This document shows positions 17,908-27,400 of a stretch of 64,000 nt of DNA, one piece after another. Source of the stretch: an uncultured Porphyromonadaceae bacterium (GTDB lineage Bacteria; Bacteroidota; Bacteroidia; Bacteroidales; Muribaculaceae); contig CABUVO010000003.1 of assembly GCA_902495075.1 (NCBI GenBank), positions 1-64,000 of the forward strand, read 5' to 3'. A program made the position numbers and the translations under genes. Every line of letters begins with the position of its first letter. The first letter of the stretch is position 1. The notes under the pieces were generated by a model, which ran no database searches, had not been told where the DNA came from, and worked only from the letters and a program-made list of their open reading frames with translations.

Positions 17908-17938
17908 CAAATTTAGCAATTTCCAGCACATCATGCAA
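17908..17938 (-). promoter_or_regulatory. Promoter of the propeller-AraC regulator
   Basis: Minus-strand TTG (17938-17936), a 20-nt spacer and TAAATTTG (17915-17908). Transcription would start near 17901, about 10 nt ahead of the ATG at 17890, which supports the shorter start of the protein. Confidence 0.55.
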
Positions 17939-18025
17939 GAGGAAAAAACAATTTTAACAACATAAAATTATGAATTTTTGTGTCACGATATGGGCTGCTA
18001 CCCTTTCCTACAAAAATGTCAAGGT

Positions 18026-18038
18026 GGACTAATAGTCC
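18026..18038. promoter_or_regulatory. Palindrome between the divergent uronate promoters
   Basis: GGACTAATAGTCC is a perfect 6-bp inverted repeat around one base, followed by TTTTTT. It lies about 40 nt upstream of the kduD -33 box and midway to the regulator promoter. It may be an operator for the regulator, or a small hairpin terminator. No second copy was seen next to the sigma-susC promoter. Confidence 0.3.
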
Positions 18039-18076
18039 TTTTTTGCGGTAGATTTAATTCATTCTTTCCCGTTAGG

Positions 18077-18107
18077 TTGATTTACCGGCTTATTCGTATT
18101 ATATTTG
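18077..18107 (+). promoter_or_regulatory. Promoter of the kduD operon
   Basis: TTG at 18077-18079, a 20-nt spacer, and TATATTTG at 18100-18107. The predicted start near 18114 gives a leader of about 65 nt. The arrangement is back-to-back with the regulator promoter. Confidence 0.6.
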
Positions 18108-18179
18108 TAGTGCGCTTGAATTTCTCTTCGGATCTTCAGTTGCACAGATGCAAATAAAACAATACAAATCTAAGTCAAT

Positions 18180-18977
18180 ATGATTTTAAATCAATTTTCA
18201 CTCGAAGGTAAGGTGGCACTGGTCACAGGAGCCGCTTACGGGATCGGTCTGGCGATAGCTCAGGCTTTCGCTGAGGCAGGAGCCAAAATTGTGTTCAATT
18301 GCTCGCGACAGGAAACCATAGACCGTGGTCTCGCCGCATATAAAGAACTTGGCATCGATGCCAAAGGGTATCTTTGCGATGTCACAAACGAAGAAGACGT
18401 TAAAGCGATGGTTGCTGACATAGAGAAAACGGTAGGTACAATCGACATCTTGGTGAATAATGCCGGTATTATCAAGCGTATCCCCATGGAGGAGATGTCG
18501 GCTGAGGATTTCCGCAGAGTCGTGGACGTGGATTTGATCGGTCCGTTTATCTGCGCCAAAGCCGTGATTCCCGGTATGATCAAAAAAGGACACGGCAAAA
18601 TCATCAATATCTGCTCCATGATGAGTGAGCTCGGCAGAGAAACCGTAAGCGCCTATGCCGCTGCTAAAGGTGGCCTCAAAATGCTTACCCGCAATATATG
18701 TTCGGAATATGGTGAGCACAATATTCAGTGTAATGGCATCGGTCCGGGCTATATCGCCACAGAACAGACCGCTCCGCTCCGCGAACGTCAGGCTGACGGC
18801 AGCCGTCATCCTTTCGACAAATTCATCATATCCAAGACTCCCGCAGCACGCTGGGGAACACCTGAAGACCTTATGGGACCTGCGGTATTCCTCGCATCAG
18901 AAGCTTCAAACTTTGTTAACGGTCATGTGCTATACGTTGACGGAGGAATCTTGGCTTATATCGGCAAACAACCCTAA
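18180..18977 (+). CDS. kduD: SDR dehydrogenase, KduD-type (2-dehydro-3-deoxygluconate 5-dehydrogenase)
   Basis: 265-aa classical short-chain dehydrogenase. The cofactor motif TGAAYGIG is near residue 16, NNAG near residue 90, the catalytic Ser in ICSMMSELG, and YAAAK near residue 158. The close family covers both gluconate 5-dehydrogenase and KduD. The operon with kduI favours KduD: reduction of 3-deoxy-D-glycero-2,5-hexodiulosonate to 2-keto-3-deoxygluconate with NAD(P)H in the cytoplasm. It is first in a four-gene operon (next gene 14 nt away) and has no signal peptide, in contrast to the linked KduI. Confidence 0.85.
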   Translation: MILNQFSLEGKVALVTGAAYGIGLAIAQAFAEAGAKIVFNCSRQETIDRGLAAYKELGIDAKGYLCDVTNEEDVKAMVADIEKTVGTIDILVNNAGIIKRIPMEEMSAEDFRRVVDVDLIGPFICAKAVIPGMIKKGHGKIINICSMMSELGRETVSAYAAAKGGLKMLTRNICSEYGEHNIQCNGIGPGYIATEQTAPLRERQADGSRHPFDKFIISKTPAARWGTPEDLMGPAVFLASEASNFVNGHVLYVDGGILAYIGKQP

Positions 18978-18991
18978 GCTCTCCGATAAAT

Positions 18992-20128
18992 ATGAACAAG
19001 ATTATATTTGCCGCCGCTTTTCTTTCATGCATAGCCTGCACCAGCAATAAGCAGGAGATTGTGGTGAGCAATGATTCGCAAATTGACCGCACTGAGGAGA
19101 TGGTAAATATCGATGCCGCCTCTCTGACCGTAGCGGCACCGGGAGCTTTCCGCATCCTCGATGCGGAAGGGAAAGAACTCCCCTATCAGCTCACCTACGA
19201 CAACCGCATCATATTCCCCGCCTCGGTGAAAGCCGGTTCCAGTGCTGTCTACACGGTGACCGCTGGCGAGCCTGCGGTCATAGATACCCTGGTATGGGGA
19301 CGCCAATTCCCGGAACGCAAGGATGATATGGCATGGGAAAACGATCGCTCTGCATATCGCGCCTACGGACCGGCTCTTCAGCAGTCGGGAGAACGGGCAT
19401 TCGGCTATGACATCTGGACAAAATCCGTATCCAAACCGGTGCTTGAGAAACGCTTCGCGCTTGACAGAAATGAGCATATATCCTTCCATGTGGATCATGG
19501 CGAAGGTATGGATGTCTATGCTGTAGGTCCTACACTCGGAGGAGGCACCACTGCCCTTCTCGATTCTCTCGGCAACATCGTGTATCCTTATTGTTATCAG
19601 AATTATGAAATTCTTGATAATGGTCCCTTGCGCTTCACGGTACGCCTGGATTATGGACCCGTATCGGTAGACGGTGATACAGCCGTAATCGAACACCGCC
19701 TGATATCTCTCGACCGTGGTTCATGGCTCAATCGCACGGAAGTAAATTATGAAGGATTGTCTCATGTCGCAAAACTTACGCCGGGTATCGTGGTGCATAA
19801 ACAGAATCCGCAAGGATATACCCTTGCAGATGGATATATGGCATATGCAGATTCAACGGAGAACGCCGCCAATGGCAACGGTGTGATATTCGTTGGTGTT
19901 GTATCACCTGAAAGCAAGGATTATATGTATCAACAGCTCGCAGAACCGGCAGGAGATGCCATCGGGCATATTCTCGCACCTGTCGACTACGAGAACGGCA
20001 AAACTTTCACCTATTATTGGGGCTCCGGCTGGAGCAAAGGTGGAATGCCTGATGCCGACACATGGAACGAATACTTGAAAACATTCTCTGAAAACCTGAA
20101 ATCTCCCCTCAAAGTCTCAGTAAAATAA
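18992..20128 (+). CDS. DUF4861-family exported protein
   Basis: 378 aa. MNKIIFAAAFLSCIAC-TS is a signal peptide with a possible lipobox. The mature part is a beta-rich domain with conserved-looking blocks WGRQFPERKDDMAWENDRSAYRAYGPALQ near residue 90, GYDIWTKSVSKPVLEKRF near residue 130, and a late TFTYYWGSGWSKGGMP. It matches DUF4861 proteins, often found with uronate or pectin utilization genes. The aromatic and His/Glu-rich surface suggests a carbohydrate-active or lectin-like role in the periplasm, but no reaction can be assigned. It is encoded between kduD and the EIIC permease with 14-nt and 6-nt gaps, so it surely belongs to the same pathway. Confidence 0.75.
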   Translation: MNKIIFAAAFLSCIACTSNKQEIVVSNDSQIDRTEEMVNIDAASLTVAAPGAFRILDAEGKELPYQLTYDNRIIFPASVKAGSSAVYTVTAGEPAVIDTLVWGRQFPERKDDMAWENDRSAYRAYGPALQQSGERAFGYDIWTKSVSKPVLEKRFALDRNEHISFHVDHGEGMDVYAVGPTLGGGTTALLDSLGNIVYPYCYQNYEILDNGPLRFTVRLDYGPVSVDGDTAVIEHRLISLDRGSWLNRTEVNYEGLSHVAKLTPGIVVHKQNPQGYTLADGYMAYADSTENAANGNGVIFVGVVSPESKDYMYQQLAEPAGDAIGHILAPVDYENGKTFTYYWGSGWSKGGMPDADTWNEYLKTFSENLKSPLKVSVK

Positions 20129-20134
20129 AAAGAA

Positions 20135-21556
20135 ATGCAAAGTGTTTTTTCATATATAATCAGTCTCGGCGCCGCTGTGATGATGCCGGTGATATTCACC
20201 ATTCTGGGGGTATGCATAGGCATCAAATTCGGAGATGCACTAAAATCAGGTCTTAAGGTAGGTGTCGGATTTATCGGACTTTCGATCGTGACATCGTTGC
20301 TTACATCCGCGCTCGGTCCGGCTCTGGATACCGTAGTTGATATCTATGATCTCCAGCTCCGTGTTTTCGACATGGGCTGGCCCGCGGCGGCAGCTGTGGC
20401 TTACAACACCGCTGTCGGTGCTTTCATAATACCTGTATGCTTAGGGGTCAACATTCTCATGCTCCTGACCCAGACCACACGCACCGTTAACATTGATCTC
20501 TGGAACTACTGGCATTTTGCCTTCATCGGCGCGGTGATATATTTCGCATCCGATTCCCTTGCATGGGGGTTCTTCGGCGCGATAATCTGCTTTATCATCA
20601 CTCTCGTCTTGGCAGACATGACCGCAAAGAAGTTTCAGGGATTCTATAAGGATATGGACGGAATCTCTATTCCTCAGCCTTTCTGCGCTGGATTCGCTCC
20701 GTTCGCATGGGGTCTTAACAAAGCTCTTGATAAGATTCCTGGTATCGGACGTCTTGAGATCGATGCAGAAGGATTGAAGAAGAAATTCGGACTTTTAGGT
20801 GAGCCACTTTTTTTAGGAGTAATCGTAGGTATCGGCATCGGATGTCTTACCTGCAAATCCTGGCAGGAGATTGTTGATAAGATTCCTTACATTCTTGGTC
20901 TTGGCATAAAGATGGGAGCGGTGATGGAACTGATTCCGCGTGTAACAGTCCTTTTTATCGAAGGTCTGAAACCGATTTCAGATGCAACCCGCAGCCTCAT
21001 TGCCCGCAAATTCAAGAATGCGGATGGTCTTAACATAGGCATGAGTCCTGCTCTTGTGATCGGACATCCCACAACCCTCGTGGTATCGCTGCTCCTTATT
21101 CCGGTTACGCTGATTCTCGCGGTAGTGCTTCCAGGCAACCAGTTCCTCCCCCTCGCCTCTCTTGCAGGAATGTTCTATGTCTTTCCCCTTGTGCTTCCAT
21201 TCACAAAAGGCAGCGTGCTGAAGACATTCATTATCGGTTTGATAATGCTTACTGCGGGTCTTTACATGGTGACCAACCTTGCTCCTGCATTCACCCTTGC
21301 TGCAAAAGATGTGTATGCCACTACCGGAGACGGAGCTGTAAACATCCCAGCCGGCTTTGAAGGAGGGAGTCTTGACTTTGCGTCCTCTCCCTTGGCATGG
21401 ATAATCTATCAGTGCACGGAAAACCTTAAATGGATCGGAGCCGGGCTACTCGTCATCCTGTCAATGGGTATGATGTGGTGGAACCGCGTGCATATCATCC
21501 GCAACCGCAAAGCAATGGTTGCCGCCAATTCAGATAAATTACAGACAACAGAATAA
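20135..21556 (+). CDS. Orphan PTS galactitol-type EIIC permease
   Basis: 473 aa, strongly hydrophobic with about 10-12 membrane segments. It resembles the GatC/EIIC-gat family: an N-terminal GAAVMMPVIFTILGVCIGIKFG, then GLKVGVGFIGLS, and a central soluble stretch AKKFQGFYKDMDGISIPQP. No EIIA, EIIB, HPr or EI gene lies in the window, and Bacteroidales generally lack a sugar PTS. It therefore probably works as a phosphorylation-independent secondary transporter. Its position between DUF4861 and kduI (1 nt to the latter) suggests it carries a 4-deoxy-keto-uronate across the inner membrane. The substrate is inferred. Confidence 0.8.
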   Translation: MQSVFSYIISLGAAVMMPVIFTILGVCIGIKFGDALKSGLKVGVGFIGLSIVTSLLTSALGPALDTVVDIYDLQLRVFDMGWPAAAAVAYNTAVGAFIIPVCLGVNILMLLTQTTRTVNIDLWNYWHFAFIGAVIYFASDSLAWGFFGAIICFIITLVLADMTAKKFQGFYKDMDGISIPQPFCAGFAPFAWGLNKALDKIPGIGRLEIDAEGLKKKFGLLGEPLFLGVIVGIGIGCLTCKSWQEIVDKIPYILGLGIKMGAVMELIPRVTVLFIEGLKPISDATRSLIARKFKNADGLNIGMSPALVIGHPTTLVVSLLLIPVTLILAVVLPGNQFLPLASLAGMFYVFPLVLPFTKGSVLKTFIIGLIMLTAGLYMVTNLAPAFTLAAKDVYATTGDGAVNIPAGFEGGSLDFASSPLAWIIYQCTENLKWIGAGLLVILSMGMMWWNRVHIIRNRKAMVAANSDKLQTTE

Positions 21557-21557
21557 C

Positions 21558-22481
21558 ATGAAAAGATTTATTATTGCTTCTGCCTTAGCGGCTATCACAG
21601 CCGTTTCGGCAAATTCGCAGACAACCTACAAAATGCTTGTAGCTTGTCATCCAGATGATGCCAAACGTTATGACACGGAACAACTCCGTTCCCATTTCAT
21701 GATGCCTGAGGTGATGACAAAAGACAAAATCACACTTACGTATTCTATGTATGACCGCCTGGTCTACGGAGGTGTGGTGCCGGTGACAAAAACCGTTGTG
21801 CTTGAAACAATCGATCCTCTTAAAGCTGAATATTTCCTGGAACGCAGGGAGCTTGGCGTTATCAACACAGGTGGGACCGGCATCGTGAGCGTTGACGGAA
21901 AAGATTATGAACTGAATTTCAAAGATGCTCTTTATGTCGGACGAGGCAAAAAGAATGTTACCTTCCGTAGCAAGAATGCATCCGAGCCCGCAAAATTCTA
22001 CATCAATTCCACACCTGCACACAAGGAATACAAAACACAGCTCATCACTATCGACGGTCGCAAGGGTTCCATCAAGGCAAACTGCATCAAAGCCGGTTCG
22101 ATGGAAGAGAGCAACGACCGCGTGATCAACCAGCTCATCACAAACAATGTGCTTCAGGAGGGTCCCTGCCAGCTCCAGATGGGTCTGACAGAACTGAAAC
22201 CGGGATCCGTATGGAACACAATGCCTGCGCACACCCACACGCGCCGCGTTGAGGCATACTATTATTTCAATGTGCCCGAAGGCAACGCCATCTGCCATCT
22301 GATGGGAGAGCCGCAGGAGAACCGTCTCATCTGGCTTCATAATGAACAGGCGGTAATGTCGCCCGAATGGAGCATCCACGCTGCTGCCGGCACAAGCAAT
22401 TACATGTTCATCTGGGGCATGGGTGGCGAAAATCTCGACTACGGCGATATGGACAAAGTTCAATATCTGGAAATGAAATAA
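21558..22481 (+). CDS. kduI: KduI, 5-keto-4-deoxyuronate isomerase with a signal peptide
   Basis: 307 aa from the ATG at 21558, 1 nt after the permease stop; an upstream in-frame ATG at 21519 lies inside the permease gene. Residues 1-21 (MKRFIIASALAAITAVSANS-Q) form a signal peptide. The rest aligns with cytoplasmic KduI: metal ligands H225, H227 and E232 in AHTHTRRVEA and H274 in SIHAAAGT keep the spacing +2, +5, +42 of the E. coli enzyme. The extra 29 residues equal the length difference from the 278-aa E. coli protein. It converts 4-deoxy-L-threo-5-hexosulose uronate to the 2,5-diketo acid used by KduD. Periplasmic location is inferred from the signal peptide. Confidence 0.9.
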   Translation: MKRFIIASALAAITAVSANSQTTYKMLVACHPDDAKRYDTEQLRSHFMMPEVMTKDKITLTYSMYDRLVYGGVVPVTKTVVLETIDPLKAEYFLERRELGVINTGGTGIVSVDGKDYELNFKDALYVGRGKKNVTFRSKNASEPAKFYINSTPAHKEYKTQLITIDGRKGSIKANCIKAGSMEESNDRVINQLITNNVLQEGPCQLQMGLTELKPGSVWNTMPAHTHTRRVEAYYYFNVPEGNAICHLMGEPQENRLIWLHNEQAVMSPEWSIHAAAGTSNYMFIWGMGGENLDYGDMDKVQYLEMK

Positions 22482-22501
22482 TATCGAATACGAGATGCCA
22501 T

Positions 22502-22537
22502 AAAAATAAAGTCCGCTAATCGGCGGACTTTATTTTT
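22502..22537. terminator. Bidirectional terminator between kduI and fumarase
   Basis: AAAAATAAAGTCCGC and GCGGACTTTATTTTT make a 15-bp perfect stem with a 6-nt loop, between convergent genes (20 nt after the kduI stop, 18 nt before the fumarase stop). Confidence 0.9.
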
Positions 22538-22555
22538 ATGTACATACAGCTGTGA

Positions 22556-24202
22556 TTATTTGCAATCGCTCATCGGACAACGGGGCTTTATCTGTTTAAA
22601 GAAGTCGTTGCCCTTATTGTCAACAAGAATGAATGCGGGGAAATCTTCAACCTCAATCTTCCATATTGCCTCCATTCCGAGTTCGGGATATTCGAGACAT
22701 TCCACGCTCTTGATAGAGTTCTTGGCAAGAATCGCCGCCGGTCCACCGATCGATCCGAGATAGAAACCTCCATGCTTCTTGCAAGCGTCTGTAACCTGCT
22801 GGCTACGGTTACCTTTTGCAATCATTACCATCGAACCGCCGGCTGCCTGGAACTGATCAACATAAGGATCCATACGACCTGCAGTTGTCGGACCAAATGA
22901 GCCTGAAGGGAGCCCTTCCGGCTTCTTGGCGGGACCAGCATAATAGATAGGATGATCCTTGAGATATTGTGGCATCGGCTGACCGGAATCAAGCAATTCC
23001 TTAATCTTGGCATGAGCGATGTCTCGACCCACGATAATAGTGCCCTTGAGTGAAAGACGTGTAGAAACAGGATATTTGTCAAGCTGTGCAAGGATCTCAG
23101 ACATCGGGCGGTTAAGGTCGACGTTCACTACCTCTCCCTCTCCGGCATTGCGCATCTCTTCGGGAATCAGTTCACCGGGGAATTCATCAAGTTTCTCGAT
23201 CCAGAGACCATCTTTATTGATCTTGGCTTTCACATTGCGGTCTGCAGAACAGCTCACACCCATACCTACAGGGCACGAAGCGCCATGACGCGGCATACGG
23301 ATCACGCGGATGTCGTGAGCAAAATATTTACCACCGAACTGCGCGCCAAGACCAAGGCAATGCGCTGCCTCGAGAAGTTCTTTCTCAAGTTCCACATCGC
23401 GGAATGCATGACCATATTCGTTGCCTTTTGTGGGAAGGTTATCGTAATATTTTACAGATGCCTTCTTGACTGCAGCAAGGTTTGCCTCAGCAGATGTGCC
23501 ACCAATCACAAAGGCTATGTGATAAGGAGGACACGCTGCAGTGCCGAGGGTTTTCATCTTTTCAATAAGGAAAGGCACAAGTGTCTTCTTGTTGAGGATC
23601 GCCTTTGTTTCCTGGTAAAGATATGTCTTGTTGGCGGAACCACCACCTTTTGCCACGAAAAGGAAGTTATATTCCATACCTTCGCAAGCGTGTATCTCTA
23701 TCTGAGCCGGAAGGTTGCATCCGGTGTTAACCTCATCATACATGGTGAGGGGTGCATTCTGGGAATAACGCAGATTATTCTCGGTATAAGTTTTGTAAAC
23801 ACCCTCGGAAATTTTCTCTTCGTCATCACATCCTGTCCATACCTGCTGACCTTTATAACCGGCGCAGATGGATGTGCCCGTATCCTGACAGAAAGGTAGC
23901 ACCCCTTTTGCTGCGACTTCAGCATTACGAAGCATCGTAAGAGCCACGTATTTGTCGTTTTCAGAAGCCTCGGGATCATGAAGGATTTTGGCTACCATCT
24001 CATTGTGTTCGCGACGAAGCATGAACGAGCAATTGTGTGATGCCACATTTGCCAGAAGAGTGAGAGCTTCTGGATCCACTACGAGCATTTCATGACCATT
24101 CCAGTTCTCTACTTTTACATGGTCTTTTGTAATGAGCTGATACTCGGTAGTGTCCGGACCGAGCGGAAACATTTCCTGATAGTGAAAAGGTTTTGTTGCC
24201 AT
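22556..24202 (-). CDS. Class I (4Fe-4S) fumarate hydratase
   Basis: 548 aa from the ATG at 24202 (MATKPFHYQEMFPLG); the open frame runs 39 codons further upstream without a family match. It has the single-chain class I layout: an N-terminal alpha domain with PFCQDTGTS near residue 100, NTGCNLPAQIEIHA and TAACPPYHIAFVIGGTSAE supplying Fe-S cysteines, and a C-terminal beta domain with GPTTAGRMDPY and SIGGPAA. It interconverts fumarate and malate, in Bacteroidales mainly the reductive branch leading to succinate. It is monocistronic, flanked by a terminator and an AT-rich leader. Confidence 0.93.
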   Translation of the reverse strand: MATKPFHYQEMFPLGPDTTEYQLITKDHVKVENWNGHEMLVVDPEALTLLANVASHNCSFMLRREHNEMVAKILHDPEASENDKYVALTMLRNAEVAAKGVLPFCQDTGTSICAGYKGQQVWTGCDDEEKISEGVYKTYTENNLRYSQNAPLTMYDEVNTGCNLPAQIEIHACEGMEYNFLFVAKGGGSANKTYLYQETKAILNKKTLVPFLIEKMKTLGTAACPPYHIAFVIGGTSAEANLAAVKKASVKYYDNLPTKGNEYGHAFRDVELEKELLEAAHCLGLGAQFGGKYFAHDIRVIRMPRHGASCPVGMGVSCSADRNVKAKINKDGLWIEKLDEFPGELIPEEMRNAGEGEVVNVDLNRPMSEILAQLDKYPVSTRLSLKGTIIVGRDIAHAKIKELLDSGQPMPQYLKDHPIYYAGPAKKPEGLPSGSFGPTTAGRMDPYVDQFQAAGGSMVMIAKGNRSQQVTDACKKHGGFYLGSIGGPAAILAKNSIKSVECLEYPELGMEAIWKIEVEDFPAFILVDNKGNDFFKQIKPRCPMSDCK

Positions 24203-24357
24203 TATTATATTTTTTAGGTAATTATAATTCTTTGAATTCACAAGCTTAACCTTTGCCGCATTTTTTACTACAATGGGCTTCGTGAATGCGAAGTTAACAC
24301 AATAATCGCGATTTAACAAATTTTACAACGGACGTTTTGAGAAGAGTCTTTCTTCAC

Positions 24358-24388
24358 TTGCATTGCAGCCGTTTTTTGATTAATTTTG
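24358..24388 (+). promoter_or_regulatory. Promoter of the amidase-GT2-DUF4922-AmpG cluster
   Basis: TTG at 24358-24360, a 20-nt spacer and TAATTTTG at 24381-24388. Transcription would start near 24395, about 15 nt before the ATG at 24410. Confidence 0.6.
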
Positions 24389-24409
24389 TAGTCTGACAAG
24401 TAGAAAAAA

Positions 24410-27400
24410 ATGAAATTTCGCAGATTCTTATATATAATCATAGCAATAATAGTGGCAATAGCCGGTTTTGACACGACCGAATCTTACGCCGCAAAAAAAC
24501 GCTCAAAAGCAAAAACGACACAGACTTCTTCAAAGAAATCTACAAAAAAGAGTTCTAAAAAGAGATCTTCAAGAAAGAAAAGGTCAACACGCAAAAAGAG
24601 ATCCACAAGATCAAAGAAGTATTCACGACGCACTGTCAAGGTAGTGGTACCACCACCCGAGCAACCGTCAAACGACACTCTGACACTAACCGTCAACGAG
24701 CGGCTGCTCGAATGGATTCCTGCCAATCTGAATCCCGGTGGACTGCGTGTAAACAGCGTGAAGCCGGATAAGATGGCAAAAGTGGCGAAAGTGAGTCTCA
24801 ACGAGAATTTCACTTACCTCCCCGTAACACGCGAACTGATTGACTCTCTCGCCTTTCACGCGCAAGCAGCCCTGCCGGATTCCATCTCCGATTATCGCGT
24901 CAATCTCAACGTGGGTTCGCGGTCGCTCGCATATTATATAACCAAAGTCGACAAACTCCCTGAGAAATTCCGCAAGAATCCCCCTTTTGTTGTGGAAGCA
25001 CATCCATATGGGAAAACCGACAAAGGAATGGAGAATGATATCGTGGCACTCTGGCATTCACATGGAAGATACTTCAAACCGGGATCCGGGGCATGGACAT
25101 GGCAACGCCCGTTCCTCTTCCAGTCGGTGGAAGACACCTACACCATGAGCTATATCCTTCCCTATGTCGTGCCAATGCTTGAAAATGCCGGAGCATATGT
25201 GATGTTGCCACGAGAACGCGACATAAACCGTAACGAGGTGATTGTCGACAACGACACGTATGAGGGTGGTCAGATATACTCACAACCATATTACAAGGAA
25301 ATGACAGGGTCAAAACAATGGGTCACAGGTGATCTTGAAGGTTTCATCTATGATCTCCCCGATTTCCGTGACACCGAAAATCCATTTGAAAACGGCACAT
25401 ACAGGCAAACATCAACCATAACAGGTGGCAAGCCATCGGTTGCAGCTTGGTATGCCGACATTCCGGAAGATGGAGAATATGCTGTATATGTGAGCTACAA
25501 ATCTTTCCCAAATTCTTCGGAAGATGCCCATTATACCGTCAATTATTCCGGAGGCAGCAAGGAATTCCGCGTAAACCAGGCCATGGGTGGCGGCACATGG
25601 ATATATCTTGGAACATTCCCACTCACGAAAGGTTACAGCGATACGGAACCAGTCGTAACTCTCACAAACCTCTCTGACAAAGGGGAAGGAATGGTCATCA
25701 CCGCAGACGCAGTGAAGATCGGGGGAGGCATGGGCAACATAGCCCGCTCCGACCGTCGCTCCGACATCTATTACGATCCCTCCACCCCCGAAGAGCCTTC
25801 TTCAAATCTTTCTAACCGTGCTGAGCCGGAAGGCGAAGAGGAAGTTGCCGAAAATGAGGAGGAAGAAGAAGAAGATGAAGAGGATGAGGAAACAGTGGGC
25901 GAAAATGAGAATGAGGGCGATGAAACTGACGAAACCCCTGACACCAAACCTGCCGATACTTCCGTTCCCGCAGAGCCGATGACACCCCTCACTCCGAGAC
26001 GGGCACCGACATTCCGCACCTCAGGGATGCCTCGTTTCCTTGAAGGAGCACGCTATTGGCTCCAGTGGGCTGGATTTCCCGAACCAGTGTACGCGCCTTA
26101 TCACGGCTCCGACGACTACAAGGATGACTATACATCGCGAGGGCTTTGGGTAAATTATCTTGCCGGAGGGTCGAGGGTGCTTCCCAACCGTGAGGGTCTA
26201 AACATACCTGTCGACATGGCATTCGCTCTCCACAGCGATGCAGGCAAAAGGGCTGATGATTCTTTCGTGGGAACACTTGGAATCTATTTCTCTCAAAATG
26301 GTGATTCATATCGCGACGGAACCCCCCGCATCAACTCCCGTATGCTTACTGATCTGGTGATGCGACAAATTTCCAACGACATCCGACGCCAGTATGAACC
26401 ATCATGGACACGCCGCTCCATGTGGGATAAATCATATGTGGAGGCGAGAGTGCCGGAAGTGCCGACAACACTCATTGAACTGATGAGCCATCAGAATTTC
26501 GCAGATATGATGTATGGTCTTGACCCGACATTTAAATTCACCGTGGGGAGAGCAATCTACAAGGGCATAGCACGATTCCTTGCGGAACGTAAGGACAGAG
26601 AGCTTGTGATCCAGCCCTTACCCGTAAAGAATTTTGCAATTACCCGCGAAAAGAAAAATCTTTACAGGCTCAGTTGGCAGCCCACTCCCGACCCCCTTGA
26701 GGAAACAGCGATGCCTGACAAATACGTGATTCTCTCACGCAACCAAGGAGAACTTGGATTTCACAAAATTGGCGAAACATCCAAAACTCACTATGACCTG
26801 AAAGTCGCCGACAATGAGATTCACAGTTTCCGCATAATAGCACTTAACAGAGGAGGTCAGTCTTTCCCCTCTGAGACCCTCGCGCTACGCGAATCTCCCG
26901 GAGCTACAAAGCCTGTGCTGATTATCAACGGATTCACCAGAATCAGTGGACCTTCGAATTTCAAAGATGGCAATCGAGCCGGATTTGATGCAGAAAATGA
27001 TTTTGGAGTGCCCTACATAAGAGACATAGCGTTTACCGGAGACCAAATGGAATTCAACCGTAATGCCGGTGAATCGTTCGGAAGAAGCGCAACAAACTAT
27101 ACTACGCAGATAATTGCCGGGAATACTTTCGACTATCCCTACATTCACGGTGAATCCATTGCAAATGCCGGCTATGGATTTGTATCCGCGAGTGTCGGAG
27201 CTGTAGAATCAGGAGATGTAAAACTATCTAATTACAAGAACATAGACCTTATTCTCGGCAAACAGAAAGCAGGCATCGTCGGTAATGGCAAAAGCGGTGT
27301 GAATTTCAAGACATTTACTCCTGAACTTGAGAGAGAATTGCAGATTTTTTCCGACCACGGGGGCAATCTGCTTATCAGCGGCGAGAATGTGGTTTCCGAC

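Noticed and set aside
17976..17990. TGTCACGAT shared between the regulator-kduD spacer and the sigma-susC promoter (about 14827-14835)
   Set aside because: A 9-mer match between two spacers of this size is not far from chance and the positions relative to the promoters differ.
21585..22463. 292-codon frame antisense to kduI
   Set aside because: Shadow of a gene with conserved metal ligands.
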